Shown: positions 52,399 through 62,232, counted from the first letter of the stretch. The stretch: DNA of 64,000 nucleotides from Prevotella sp. (GCA_023665755.1 JAMPDF010000002.1:58010-122009); one strand, 5' to 3'. Translations and numbers: made by a program. The notes: generated by a model from the letters alone, not told the origin.

Positions 52399-54531
52399 AT
52401 TTATAAACGTTTTATTTTGTTATTTGTTTTAATTGCATTACTAGGTGTAATATCTGGATGTAAGAAAGATAAAATCTTGGATTTGCCAAAAAATGTATAT
52501 CTTGATGAAGAAGAAATCTTGCATTGGGATAAAGTTGATAACGCTACATCATATGTTGTACTTGTTGGTAATAAATCATTTGATACTATAGAAAATAGTA
52601 TGGACTTATTTGAAATATTAAATGAATATAAAACATATGAGATTGAAGTTTATGCAATATCAAGTGATAAAAAATATTTAGAATCAGATAGTGCGTTTTT
52701 AAATTATACTTTAGAGGAAAACAAATTAAAGTATGAACTTAAAGATAATGAATATGTAGTTTCTGCTCAAGACTCTAAAAATATAAAAGGTAAAGTCATT
52801 ATTCCAGAATATTATAATGATAAACCAGTTACAGAAATAAAATCAAAAGCTTTTGAAAATTGTACGGATTTAATTTCTGCGCTTATTCCAAGAAGCATTA
52901 ATACTTTTGGATCTAATATTTTTATGAATTGCACAAAACTTTTAAGAGTAAAACTTGATGATGATTTAGCAGAAATACCTCAAGGATTGTTTTTTGGTTG
53001 TACTTCGTTAAACTCTACTTGTTTTCCAAAGTCAGTAAAAATCATTAAGAATAACGCATATAAGGGATGTTCTTCTTTAAAAAATATTTATATACCAGAT
53101 GGGGTAGAAATAATTTCTGGTGCTTTTCAAAGCTGTAGTAATCTAGAAAGTATTAGTTTTCCAGAAAGTATAAAACTAAAAATTTCTCCTGAATACTTTT
53201 ATTTTAGTTGTAATTTACAATCAATAGAAATAAGAGGGAATAATGAATTATATTATACCGAAAATAATTGTTTAATTGAAAAAGCAACAAAGAAATTGAT
53301 AATGGGTTGTTGTAATTCAATAATTCCAACCGATGTAAAAAGTATTGGAAGACGTGCTTTTTATACACGAAATATTGAGAGTATTGACATTGGCGAAAAT
53401 GTAGAAATAATTGAAGAAGAAGCTTTTTTGAAATGTTATAAATTACAAAATGCGAATATAAATGGAGTAAAAGAAATTGGCAATAGTTGCTTTGAACAAT
53501 GTAGCAATTTAAAAAGTGTATGTTTAAACAATGTTGATACTATTGATGCTAAGGCTTTTTTTGATTGTAAAAGTTTAGAAAGCATTAATTTAGAATGTGT
53601 AAAGCGAGTAAAGGAAAATGCATTTACAAATTGTACAAATTTAAATGAGATTATATTTTCTCATAAATTAGAAGAATTAAAGTATTTTAACACCAAAACA
53701 TCCACAAATGTTATATTTAATAATAATGATTATTATATTTTTGAAAATAGTTGTATAATTGATAAAAGAACTTATACTTTGATAAAGGGAGAAAATCATA
53801 GTACTATTCCTGATTATGTTAAAATAATTGGAGAATATAGTTTTAAAGATTGCACATTTCATTCTATTGAAATTCCAAATAGTGTGGAAATAATTGATAA
53901 ATATGCATTTAGTAATTGCCTTTTTGAAACAATTACATTTCCTAAAAGTTTAAAAAGGATTGAAGAAAGTGCTTTTTACAACTGTCCAAATCTTTTATAT
54001 GTAACTATTCCTTCAAATGTTGAATTTATTGGTAGTAATGCTTTTGATGTTCCTAATATAATGACTGTGATATTTGATGGGTTTGATGGTATTCTTGAAA
54101 GTGGGGCATTTCCATATCATACAGTTTATACAGATATTGCATGTGAAGATTATCTGTCAATGGATCATTTTGGAACTCGACCATTTGGTGATGTTGGTGA
54201 AAGTGGAGAATTTGCGATATATAACACTACGTTTAAGGAAGATGATGGCAAAAAATATGTTTATTCGATCGACTTAAAAAACATTTCTAGTTCCGTGATG
54301 GATATAGGATATGCAATATGTTATCGAGATGGTTATAAGCTAATTGGTTGGAGTTTTACAGAAAATAATAATGAAGTAGATATTTCAATAGCAATAGTTG
54401 AAAGAGATATATATTATGATGGAACATGCGTGGGAAAAAGAAAATTTTATGGTTTTACTAAATTAAATTATATGGAAAAACAAAAAGAACATAAGGCAAC
54501 TGTTTTGTACGCAGTGTGGAAAAAAATATAA
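52399..54531 (+). CDS. BspA-type leucine-rich-repeat lipoprotein, possible ATT start
   Basis: About 710 residues. Lipobox ISGC after a short signal, a fibronectin-like domain (LHWDKVDNATSYVVLVG), then about 20 LRR_5 units (for example VKIIKNNAYKGCSSLKNIYIP) and a C-terminal Listeria-Bacteroides-like end. Surface adhesin-type protein. AGGAGGTG at 52386-52393 lies 6 bases before an ATT at 52399 that reads IYKRFILLFVLIALLG, a natural lipoprotein start; the first canonical start is TTG 52417, too far from the site and lacking the positive charges. Either ATT is used or ATG has been lost. Confidence 0.8.
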   Translation: MYKRFILLFVLIALLGVISGCKKDKILDLPKNVYLDEEEILHWDKVDNATSYVVLVGNKSFDTIENSMDLFEILNEYKTYEIEVYAISSDKKYLESDSAFLNYTLEENKLKYELKDNEYVVSAQDSKNIKGKVIIPEYYNDKPVTEIKSKAFENCTDLISALIPRSINTFGSNIFMNCTKLLRVKLDDDLAEIPQGLFFGCTSLNSTCFPKSVKIIKNNAYKGCSSLKNIYIPDGVEIISGAFQSCSNLESISFPESIKLKISPEYFYFSCNLQSIEIRGNNELYYTENNCLIEKATKKLIMGCCNSIIPTDVKSIGRRAFYTRNIESIDIGENVEIIEEEAFLKCYKLQNANINGVKEIGNSCFEQCSNLKSVCLNNVDTIDAKAFFDCKSLESINLECVKRVKENAFTNCTNLNEIIFSHKLEELKYFNTKTSTNVIFNNNDYYIFENSCIIDKRTYTLIKGENHSTIPDYVKIIGEYSFKDCTFHSIEIPNSVEIIDKYAFSNCLFETITFPKSLKRIEESAFYNCPNLLYVTIPSNVEFIGSNAFDVPNIMTVIFDGFDGILESGAFPYHTVYTDIACEDYLSMDHFGTRPFGDVGESGEFAIYNTTFKEDDGKKYVYSIDLKNISSSVMDIGYAICYRDGYKLIGWSFTENNNEVDISIAIVERDIYYDGTCVGKRKFYGFTKLNYMEKQKEHKATVLYAVWKKI

Positions 54532-54549
54532 ATAGGAAGAAATAAGAGG

Positions 54550-55869
54550 ATGAAGAAATTGAAAAACTTATTTTTAAAATGTTTAATTATGTTAATTATT
54601 ACATTTATAGTAAATGCAACTTTGAATCTAACTATAAAAGCTACATCAAATGATGATTACACTTCACTTTATTATTATTCAAATAATTTAAATAGTGATA
54701 ATGATTATCTTGGATATATTAGACAAGAAGCAAGTTATTATGGTATTACTCAAAACAATATACATACATTCATTAGTGATTATGAGACTTTTGAAAAATT
54801 GTTACTTTCATTATATTCAACTGGAATTACAGGAATTAGTAATGCGATAATTATATTTGACATGAGTGATGGTTTTTATCAAGGAACTATTAGCTTGTAT
54901 TTTACTGATTTATTATGTGAAATATTTAGCGATATGAAAGAAAACAATTGTAAAATTATGTTTATTTGTGGAACTGAAGAGATTAGATTTTCAACACCTG
55001 GTGATGAGTATGATTCTGAGTACAACGCTAATAGATTCTTAGACTATGTTGATATTCATGTTAATGTAGATTCATTTCATCCATTCTATATGTCAATGAT
55101 AGCCGATATTGAAGATCAAACAGGAGGGGCGAATTTTACTATTATTTTTGAAGCTGATGATTTGACTAGAAATAGTAATAGATATCTTAATAACTATGAA
55201 AGTTCACTATTGGATTTGTTTTTAGATTATTACGCTAGAAAATATGATTGTTATACCGCGTTTGTAAATCAAACTGGGGATGAAACTATCGATGTGTATC
55301 TTGATTTTATTCTTTATTATTTAAATGATTTTTATTGCATTAATGTAATTAGATATAATCCTTTATTAGATCTTTATATTGGCCCTGATAGCACTATAAG
55401 AGACTATTGCTATGAATTAGCGTTATCATCAGATATATATGCAGTTGCAATAGCGTATAATGAAGATAACATCTCAGAATGGCTGGATGATTTAATCGAC
55501 ACAAAGAGCAAAATCACTTATTCAACATTTAAAACATATATTTTAAATATGGCTTGTTTTGATTTAGATGATATTACAACTAGTAATATTTCCAATTTAT
55601 ATCCTATGTATACAACATATGGTTATAAATATTCAGTTTATGGTTCATATATTAAGCATGTGTTATATGATTTTATTTATGAGTATGACTTATCAGGATA
55701 TGACAATTGGTTTGGAAGATGTGATATTACATATAAACCATTCCCATATGGTGCTGGATCTTGGATGAGGGCTTTTGTATATGGAGAAGGTGAATATTCA
55801 TTTGATGATATAAGTGTATTTACTGATATGGAAGAAAAAAATTTACCAGATTGGTCAAAAGAATTCTAG
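54550..55869 (+). CDS. Secreted protein of unknown function
   Basis: 439 residues with an N-terminal signal (LKCLIMLIITFIVNATLNLTIKA) and a mature part rich in Tyr, Asp and Asn. It has alternating strands and helices (NAIIIFDMSDGFYQGTISLYF, CKIMFICGTEEIRF, GANFTIIFEADDL, DIYAVAIAYNED), which look like a Rossmann-like or caspase-like core; two His/Cys pairs are not placed as in clostripain, so I make no call. 18 bases after the LRR gene, so probably co-transcribed and a partner of it at the surface. Confidence 0.6.
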   Translation: MKKLKNLFLKCLIMLIITFIVNATLNLTIKATSNDDYTSLYYYSNNLNSDNDYLGYIRQEASYYGITQNNIHTFISDYETFEKLLLSLYSTGITGISNAIIIFDMSDGFYQGTISLYFTDLLCEIFSDMKENNCKIMFICGTEEIRFSTPGDEYDSEYNANRFLDYVDIHVNVDSFHPFYMSMIADIEDQTGGANFTIIFEADDLTRNSNRYLNNYESSLLDLFLDYYARKYDCYTAFVNQTGDETIDVYLDFILYYLNDFYCINVIRYNPLLDLYIGPDSTIRDYCYELALSSDIYAVAIAYNEDNISEWLDDLIDTKSKITYSTFKTYILNMACFDLDDITTSNISNLYPMYTTYGYKYSVYGSYIKHVLYDFIYEYDLSGYDNWFGRCDITYKPFPYGAGSWMRAFVYGEGEYSFDDISVFTDMEEKNLPDWSKEF

Positions 55870-55934
55870 GATGAATCAGCATTTTGATCAATAGCAATCT
55901 TTAGTGAAAAAGACTATATTTTCAAAATGTGAAA

Positions 55935-56345
55935 TGCACCCCAAAAGTTGGACGCACAAAAGTGTGTTATAATACAAGAAAGGGGTGCTTTTTCTATGCC
56001 AAGAACAAAAAATATACACCAGAATTTGAAATAGAAGTAATAGAAACAAAAATAAAAGAAAATCTTTCGGCAATAGAGACTGCAAGACAATTTGGAATAA
56101 AAATAAAAGTAAATAGGAAAGAGTATTCAGGTTATAAATGTGTAATAGCATAGGAACGAATATATCTTGAAGAAGGTAAGGAAGGTTTCTGTTATGAAAG
56201 ACAAGAAAGAGGAAATAAAGGTAAAGGAATAAAAAACAGTTGGATTAAAAAGTTGAGGAAAATTTAATTGCAAAAAGAAAGAGATTACTTTTTTTGATAT
56301 TGAAACGGATTTCCAACGATTAAGCACAATAAAAGAATTAAAGCA
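55935..56345 (+). mobile_element. Degenerate IS3 (IS150-like) element, left end and orfA remnant
   Basis: Begins with TGCACCCCAAAAGTTGGACG, a typical IS3/IS150 terminal repeat. After ATG 55996 pieces of OrfA can be read in shifting frames: KYTPEFEIEVIETKIKENLS and IETARQFGI, then ERIYLEEGKEGFCYERQERG with GNKG. orfB and the right end are missing. The element is dead. Confidence 0.7.
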
Positions 56346-56381
56346 ATATAAAAATTACTTTTGAACCTTTGGTAAAACTTT

Positions 56382-56425
56382 AAATCACTAAACTTAAAAT
56401 TAGGAATAGTGATTTTTTATTTTTT
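56382..56425 (+). terminator. Intrinsic terminator
   Basis: AAATCACTA (56382-56390) and TAGTGATTT (56407-56415) then a long T run. The 56.43-56.75 kb stretch after it is AT-rich with no gene I can support. Confidence 0.7.
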
Positions 56426-56749
56426 TAAAGTTAAATTGTGGTAATCTAATAAAAGTTTTAACATAATTGTTTTTAAAAAAGTAAAAATTCTTAAGTTTAT
56501 AAAGCTATTTATTGAATTATTTTGAAAAAAATAGGCAGTATGATATAATAATCTTAAGAAGTGTATTTTTAAAATAAAAAGCAATAATCGAATTAAAAAA
56601 GAATATTACCAATCTTTAGTGTGGATCAAAGATTTAAACAAAATGGAGGTTGCAAAAGAGGATTGATATCAAATGAAAACCAGATTAAGAATAGAAAGAT
56701 TCTTGTGTATTTAAGTAGAGCAAAATAGAAAAGAATTAAGGAGGGAAGA

Positions 56750-57253
56750 ATGAAAAAAATTTGTATTTTATTTAGTTTAATGATGATGTTAATGTGTAGT
56801 GGTTGTGGACCAACTTTAGAACCATTAATAGAAGGAACATATTCTTCTAAGGCATTTAACTTTCATAATGAAGATATGAAAGGTGCATTTAGTGAGGCGA
56901 AAGTAACAATAAAAGAAATAACAAAAGAAGAATATGAAGAGGCTAATGGAATAAATGTATTCATAGATGGATATACATTTCAAAAAGATGAAAAAAGATA
57001 TTTATCTATAGAATTGTATCTATATTCGGTAGAAACTAAACAATATGAATTGTTGAATTTAATAGATATAGAAGGTATAACTGGCACTAGATATTATTAT
57101 TATGGAAAAGCCAATTTAGAGATAGGCGATATAGTATATGAGGAAGATTATATATTAATAGCGTTTTACTATTTTGGAGATAAAAATCGCGTGAATATAA
57201 GGTTGTTTTTTAATACTAGCGATGAATTTAGATCTGATTTTAAACTAGAGTAA
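56750..57253 (+). CDS. Lipoprotein, tandem paralogue 1
   Basis: 167 residues with lipobox CSGC (Cys19), then a block shared with the next gene: YSSKAFNFHNEDMKGAFSEA, KVTIKEITKEEYEEANGINVF. The C-terminal third (YYYYGKANLEIGDIVYEEDY) is specific. Unknown family. GGAGGG precedes the ATG. Confidence 0.75.
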   Translation: MKKICILFSLMMMLMCSGCGPTLEPLIEGTYSSKAFNFHNEDMKGAFSEAKVTIKEITKEEYEEANGINVFIDGYTFQKDEKRYLSIELYLYSVETKQYELLNLIDIEGITGTRYYYYGKANLEIGDIVYEEDYILIAFYYFGDKNRVNIRLFFNTSDEFRSDFKLE

Positions 57254-57384
57254 AAGCAAATTAAATTTTTGATATGCAATAAAGTAATAGCAAGCGAGAA
57301 GATATATGAAAATAAGAATATTAAGAACAGGAAGATTTCTGTGGATTTAAATTTATAATAAAAAAGAATATAGAGGAGGAATGA

Positions 57385-57882
57385 GTGAAAAAAATTTGTA
57401 TTTTATTTGGTTTAATCATAATGCTAATATGTAGTGGCTGTGGACCAATAAAGAAACCGATATTAGAAGGAAAATATTCTTCTAAGGCATTTAACTTTCA
57501 TAATGAAGATATGAAAGATGTATTTAGTGAAGCAAAAGTGACAATAAAAGAGATAACAAAAGAAGAATATGAAGAGGCTAATGGAATAAATGTATTCATA
57601 GATGGGTATACCTCTCAAATAGAAGAAAAAAGATATTTATCCATAGAAATATATTTATATTCAATTGAAACTGAACAATATGAAAAAGTAAAATTGTATG
57701 ATTGGTATTTTATAGAAGGAACACAACAAATTTTTCATAGTAAAGCCTATTTAAATATTAATGGTCATGAATATTTTGATAATATGGATGATTCAGCTTC
57801 AACTTGTGTTCTCTGGTTGGATAATGTTGGAATAAGGGATATTACCATTTTTGGTGCAACAATATATTTTTATTCAAAATAA
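57385..57882 (+). CDS. Lipoprotein, tandem paralogue 2 (GTG start)
   Basis: 165 residues; lipobox CSGC and the same 80-residue N-terminal block as paralogue 1, with a different C-terminus (ASTCVLWLDNVGIRDITIFG). Starts at GTG 57385, 5 bases after AGGAGG; the ATG at 57381 is in another frame. Direct duplicate about 635 bases downstream of the first copy, with similar upstream DNA. Function unknown. Confidence 0.75.
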   Translation: MKKICILFGLIIMLICSGCGPIKKPILEGKYSSKAFNFHNEDMKDVFSEAKVTIKEITKEEYEEANGINVFIDGYTSQIEEKRYLSIEIYLYSIETEQYEKVKLYDWYFIEGTQQIFHSKAYLNINGHEYFDNMDDSASTCVLWLDNVGIRDITIFGATIYFYSK

Positions 57883-57933
57883 AAGGAAATTTGATTTTAG
57901 ATATGCAATAAATCATAGAGGGGGAGAAGATAT

Positions 57934-58053
57934 ATGAAAATCAATAAATTCGTTTTAGCAATAACATTTAGCATTTTAACATTAGGTAGTATTCAGTATA
58001 ATAGTGTTCATGCGGAAAAAGAAGAGATAGAAGAACAAATTGGCCAAATATAG
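57934..58053 (+). CDS. Short secreted peptide precursor (39 residues)
   Basis: GGGGGAG precedes ATG 57934. The product has a clean Sec signal (MKINKFVLAITFSILTLGSI ... VHA) and would leave a 12-residue acidic peptide EKEEIEEQIGQI. The stop codon lies in a perfect 12-base-pair terminator, so it is a finished unit. It may be a pheromone-like peptide or the truncated start of a larger surface protein; the second is not excluded. Confidence 0.5.
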   Translation: MKINKFVLAITFSILTLGSIQYNSVHAEKEEIEEQIGQI

Positions 58054-58080
58054 AATTTGTCAATCTATATTTGGCTTTTT
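58043..58080 (+). terminator. Terminator over the stop codon of the short peptide gene
   Basis: GCCAAATATAGA and TCTATATTTGGC, 9-base loop, TTTTT. Confidence 0.9.
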
Positions 58081-58084
58081 GTTG

Positions 58085-58240
58085 AAAATCAAGCCGAGCT
58101 ATTTCGTACAATAAACACATAAAGTAAGGCTATTATTCTTCAGTAAAAGCGGGATGATTTTTAATTTTATAGGACATTTTAGCCAAAATGGATAGAATAT
58201 CTTATTTTTTAATACTTATATGAAACGTTTTATATTAACA
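58085..58240 (+). repeat. Partial dispersed repeat, copy F
   Basis: GAGCTATTTCGTACAATA..CACATAA matches the beginning of copy E at 61557, and TTAGCCAAAATGG resembles the tail of copies D and E; the hairpin itself is lost. The remaining part to 58462 has two tRNA T-loop-like words on the minus strand (GGTTTAAATCC, GGTTCGAATC) but no foldable tRNA. Confidence 0.45.
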
Positions 58241-58462
58241 ACTAGGTAAGATTAACCAAGATTCGAACCATTGTTTTACGGGATTTAAACCTATATGTTA
58301 ATACATTGACTTCAACCTTTTTGCATATACGTGATTATTTGATGATTCTAGTTCAGTATAAAAGTTTACAAAATCATTAAAATATTGTATAATAGGGATA
58401 ATCTTATTGAAATTCTGTTTGTTCTATAAAAGTATAAATTATTAGATTTTGGAGGTTTTTTA

Positions 58463-61429
58463 ATGAGAAAACTATTTCAATATTTACCATTTTGTTTGTT
58501 ATTTTTATGTTTAATTATGCTAACTTCATGTTCTAGAAACAGTAAGGTTAATGGAACATATTATAAGTATGAAAATGATTCATTAAATAAAGCATCATAT
58601 GTTGTTTTAAAAAATGGAAAATGGAAAGATGATGATGGTGTAAATGGAACATATGAATTAAAAAATAAAAATATTAGTTTTTACATCACTGAAGATGGTG
58701 AGAAAATTAATTTAATGGATGGAACAGTTGATAATGGCATATTAAAAATGAATATTTTAGGTGTGCAAACTATATATTGCAAAAATGGTAAAAAACCATC
58801 AAATAGTGATATATCTAATATCCCAGTTTATAAGGTTACTTATGATTTAAACGGCGGAGAACTAAACGAAACAGAAAAAAAAGTAACTTATGATGAAGAA
58901 TATACATTAGATGTACCAACGCGCATAGGATATTCATTTGTTGGATGGTATATAAATTCACAAACACAGTTGACAAATGAAAAAGGGGAAAGTATTACAA
59001 AATGGAATATCGATTCTGATACTACTGTAAAAGCAATGTGGAAAGCTAATACATATACATTATCCCTAAAGAAAAATAATGAAAATGCTGGAACTATCTC
59101 TGGAGAAGGTAAGTACGAATATGGAAAATCAGTTGTAATTAAAGCAACAACAAATAAATATTATGAATTTATTGGATGGTATGATAGTAATGATAATCTT
59201 ATAAGTAAAGAGAAAAGTTATACATTTAGAATGGGGTTAGATTCAATGTATATAGCAAAATACGCTTGTATAACATTAACCTTACACTATATTGTAAATG
59301 GTCAAGAAAAAAAACAAGAAAAATATACATTAGAATCACCAATAACAGTTCTACTTGATGGTAATGGATTATATGAAGCAAATGAAAATTTTGTTGGATG
59401 GTATGCTGAAGAATATTTTTCAACAAGTAACACAAAAGTTTATACTACTCAAGATTTAGAGATTAAAGATAAAGATACATATGTTTATGGTGGTACATAT
59501 GTAGGTACCCCACTATTAAAATTTGATTATTCATCAATAGGGTACCAAGTATCATTATATAATGGCAACAATAAAGACATAGTCATACCATCCATTTTTA
59601 ATGGTATAAGTGTAACAGATATAGGCTATCATGCATTCTCTAGATGTAGCAGTCTCACAAGTGTAGTAATCCCAGAAAGTGTAACAAGTATAGGCTATCA
59701 TGCATTCTCTGGATGTAGCAATCTCACAAGTATAGAAATTTCAAACAGTGTAACAAGTATAGCAGAAGGTGCATTCTCTGGGTGTAGTAGTCTCACAAGT
59801 GTAGTAATCCCAGAAAGTGTAACAGATATAGGCTATCATGCATTCTCTGAATGCAGCAGTCTCACAAGTGTAGTAATCTCAGAAAGTGTAACAAGTATAG
59901 GCTATTATGCATTCTCTGGATGCAGCAGTCTCACAAGTGTAGTAATCTCAGAAAGTGTAACAAGTATAGGCTATTATGCATTCTCTGGATGCAGCAGTCT
60001 CACAAGCATAGTAGTTGATGAAAATAATAAAGTATATGATTCAAGAGATAATTGTAACGCGATAATTGAAACGATAACAAACAAATTAATTGCTGGATGT
60101 AAGAATACAATCATTCCAAATAGTGTAACAAGTATAGGAGGTTATGCATTCTGGAGTAGCAATCTCACAAGCATAGTAATCCCAGAAAGTGTAACCTTTA
60201 TAGGAGATTATGCATTTTCTGGATGTAGCAGTCTCACAAGTATAACATTACCATTTGTAGGAGCAGAACTAGATGGAATAAGCAATACACATTTTGGATA
60301 TATATTTGGAGCAAGTTCATATTTAGTTAATTCAGAATATGTTCCAAGTAGTTTAAAAGAAGTAGTTATAACAGGAGGAACAAGTATAGCAAGTTATGCA
60401 TTCTCTTATTGTAGCAGCCTAACAAGTGTAGTAATCCCAGAAAGTGTAACAAATATAGGAGATTATGCATTCTCTAGATGTAGCAGTCTCACAAGCATAG
60501 TAGTTGATGAAAATAATAAAGTATATGATTCAAGAGATAATTGTAACGCGATAATTGAAACGATAACAAACAAATTAATTGCTGGATGTAAGAATACAGT
60601 CATTCCAAACAGTGTAACAAGTATAGCAGAAGGTGCATTCTCTGGGTGTAGTAGTCTCACAAGTGTAGTAATCCCAGAAAGTGTAACAAGTATAGGATAT
60701 GATGCATTCTCTGGATGCAGCAGTCTCACAAGCATAGTAGTTGATGAAAATAATAAAGTATATGATTCAAGAGATAATTGTAACGCGATAATTGAAACGA
60801 TAACAAACAAATTAATTGCTGGATGTAAGAATACAGTCATTCCAAATAGTGTAACAAGTATAGGAGGTTATGCATTCTGGAGTAGCAGTCTCACAAGTAT
60901 AGAAATTCCAAATAGTGTAACCAGTATAGGAGATTATGCATTCTATAATTGTAGCAATCTCACAAGCATAGTAATCTCAAACAGTGTAACAAGTATAGGA
61001 GATTATTCATTCACTGGATGTAGCAGTCTCACAAGCATAGAAATTCCAAACAGTGTAACCGGTATAGGAGAAGATGCATTTTCTTATTGTAGCAGCCTAA
61101 CAAGTGTAGTAATCCCAGAAAGTGTAACCAGTATAGGAGATTATGCATTCTATAATTGTAGCAGTCTCACGAGCATAGTAATCCCAGAAAGTGTAACAAA
61201 TATAGGGGATTATTCATTCTCCTATTGTATCGGTCTCACAAGCATAGTAATCCCAGAAAGTGTAACAAATATGGGAAGTAGTGCATTCTCTTATTGTGGC
61301 AGTCTCACAATTTACTGCGAAGCCCAAAGCAAGCCACTCGATTGGGATAGTTATTGGAATCCTTCAAATTGTCCAGTATACTGGGCAGAACAGTGGCAAT
61401 ATATAAATGGAGTTCCAACTAAAAAATAA
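58463..61429 (+). CDS. Large BspA-type LRR lipoprotein with InlB-like repeats
   Basis: 988 residues. Lipobox LTSC (Cys23), a short lipocalin-like domain (NGTYYKYENDS ... NGTYELKNKNISFYI), two or three Listeria-Bacteroides/InlB B repeats (YDLNGGELNETEKKVTYDEEY, GYSFVGWY), and from about residue 370 more than 20 LRR_5 units of 23 residues (SVTSIGYHAFSGCSSLTSVVI), with a cap at the C-terminus. Surface-exposed adhesin type. The repeat units are nearly identical in DNA and a ~115-base block is present three times (from 60011, 60500 and 60737). GGAGG before the ATG. Confidence 0.88.
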   Translation: MRKLFQYLPFCLLFLCLIMLTSCSRNSKVNGTYYKYENDSLNKASYVVLKNGKWKDDDGVNGTYELKNKNISFYITEDGEKINLMDGTVDNGILKMNILGVQTIYCKNGKKPSNSDISNIPVYKVTYDLNGGELNETEKKVTYDEEYTLDVPTRIGYSFVGWYINSQTQLTNEKGESITKWNIDSDTTVKAMWKANTYTLSLKKNNENAGTISGEGKYEYGKSVVIKATTNKYYEFIGWYDSNDNLISKEKSYTFRMGLDSMYIAKYACITLTLHYIVNGQEKKQEKYTLESPITVLLDGNGLYEANENFVGWYAEEYFSTSNTKVYTTQDLEIKDKDTYVYGGTYVGTPLLKFDYSSIGYQVSLYNGNNKDIVIPSIFNGISVTDIGYHAFSRCSSLTSVVIPESVTSIGYHAFSGCSNLTSIEISNSVTSIAEGAFSGCSSLTSVVIPESVTDIGYHAFSECSSLTSVVISESVTSIGYYAFSGCSSLTSVVISESVTSIGYYAFSGCSSLTSIVVDENNKVYDSRDNCNAIIETITNKLIAGCKNTIIPNSVTSIGGYAFWSSNLTSIVIPESVTFIGDYAFSGCSSLTSITLPFVGAELDGISNTHFGYIFGASSYLVNSEYVPSSLKEVVITGGTSIASYAFSYCSSLTSVVIPESVTNIGDYAFSRCSSLTSIVVDENNKVYDSRDNCNAIIETITNKLIAGCKNTVIPNSVTSIAEGAFSGCSSLTSVVIPESVTSIGYDAFSGCSSLTSIVVDENNKVYDSRDNCNAIIETITNKLIAGCKNTVIPNSVTSIGGYAFWSSSLTSIEIPNSVTSIGDYAFYNCSNLTSIVISNSVTSIGDYSFTGCSSLTSIEIPNSVTGIGEDAFSYCSSLTSVVIPESVTSIGDYAFYNCSSLTSIVIPESVTNIGDYSFSYCIGLTSIVIPESVTNMGSSAFSYCGSLTIYCEAQSKPLDWDSYWNPSNCPVYWAEQWQYINGVPTKK

Positions 61430-61556
61430 TCATATTATTAGAAAAACAGATACTGTTAAAAATATTTGTTTAGCGCAAAAGAGTTATTTGAATGGAAAGC
61501 AAGAAAACTAGTAATATTCTTCTTATAAAGAAGGAAAGTACATTTTTCAAGCTATT

Positions 61557-61755
61557 TCGTACAATACTCACATAAGTATACATAGGTGTTGATACGATTA
61601 ACGATAGGTGTCAATACCTTTTTTTACGCCTAAAATAGGTAAAATTGTTTAAAATCGGCAATGTTTGCTTGTTTTTGCTCTTTTGAGTACATCTCCAAGC
61701 ATAAATTCACGGGCAAACTTAGACAAAATGAGGTGGTAATTTAACAATTACTAAA
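61557..61755 (+). repeat. Dispersed hairpin repeat, copy E (long form)
   Basis: AGCTATTTCGTACAATA, then CATAAGTATACAT, AGGTGTTGATA (61584-61594) paired with TGTCAATACCT (61609-61619) and a T run, then GCCTAAAATAGG ... GACAAAATGAGGTGGTAATTTAACAATTACTA as in copy D. Fills most of the 61.43-61.75 kb gap. Confidence 0.65.
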
Positions 61756-62220
61756 ATGTACATTTTTTATTTAAATACAAATGATTAAAGAATGAATCAG
61801 AAACCATTTTTACAAAATCTATGCGATCGTTTTTAAAACACTCCATAGAAACATTGTATAATGCTTCAACAATAAAACAAGCAGCATATTTTGTTCTGCT
61901 ATCTACTCTATAGCGATAATCACTTTGAAAGTTTCTGTTTAAATAATCAAGATAAATATGTTCTTGATGAGCAGCCATCAGCATTTTTAATACTTCTTTG
62001 TGTTTCTTAAAATATGAGAATGTCATAAAAATAAGTTCATAAGGGTCTTCCTTTGTGTTCGGACGAAAATTCGGCTTCTCTTAAAATTTTGCATAGTTTT
62101 ATCAAAATATTTTACAATGATTTCTTCTTTATTTTTAAAATGACGATAATAAATTACCCTAACAATATTTGATTTTTAGCAATATCGGAAATAGAAATTT
62201 CGCCATATTTTTTCTTTCAT
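61751..62220 (-). pseudogene. TetR family regulator, broken by frameshifts
   Basis: The last ~91 codons (MTFSYFKKHKEVLKMLMAAHQEHIYL ...) are the ligand-binding end of a TetR regulator. Upstream on the same strand the N-terminal helix-turn-helix can be pieced together in three frames: GEISISDIAKN, then YYRHFKNKEEIIVKYFDKTMQNF, then KEDPYELIF. At least three indels separate the parts, so it is dead. Confidence 0.7.
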
Positions 62221-62232
62221 AAGTTGCAAAAA

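Noticed and set aside
58250..58340. Possible tRNA on the minus strand
   Set aside because: Two T-loop-like words occur, but no acceptor or anticodon stem can be folded.
60463..60840. 125-codon minus-strand frame with an internal protein repeat
   Set aside because: It is the antisense of the LRR repeats and repeats only because the DNA does.
59600..61300. CRISPR-like array of regular repeats
   Set aside because: The repeats are coding LRR units in one frame with no spacers.
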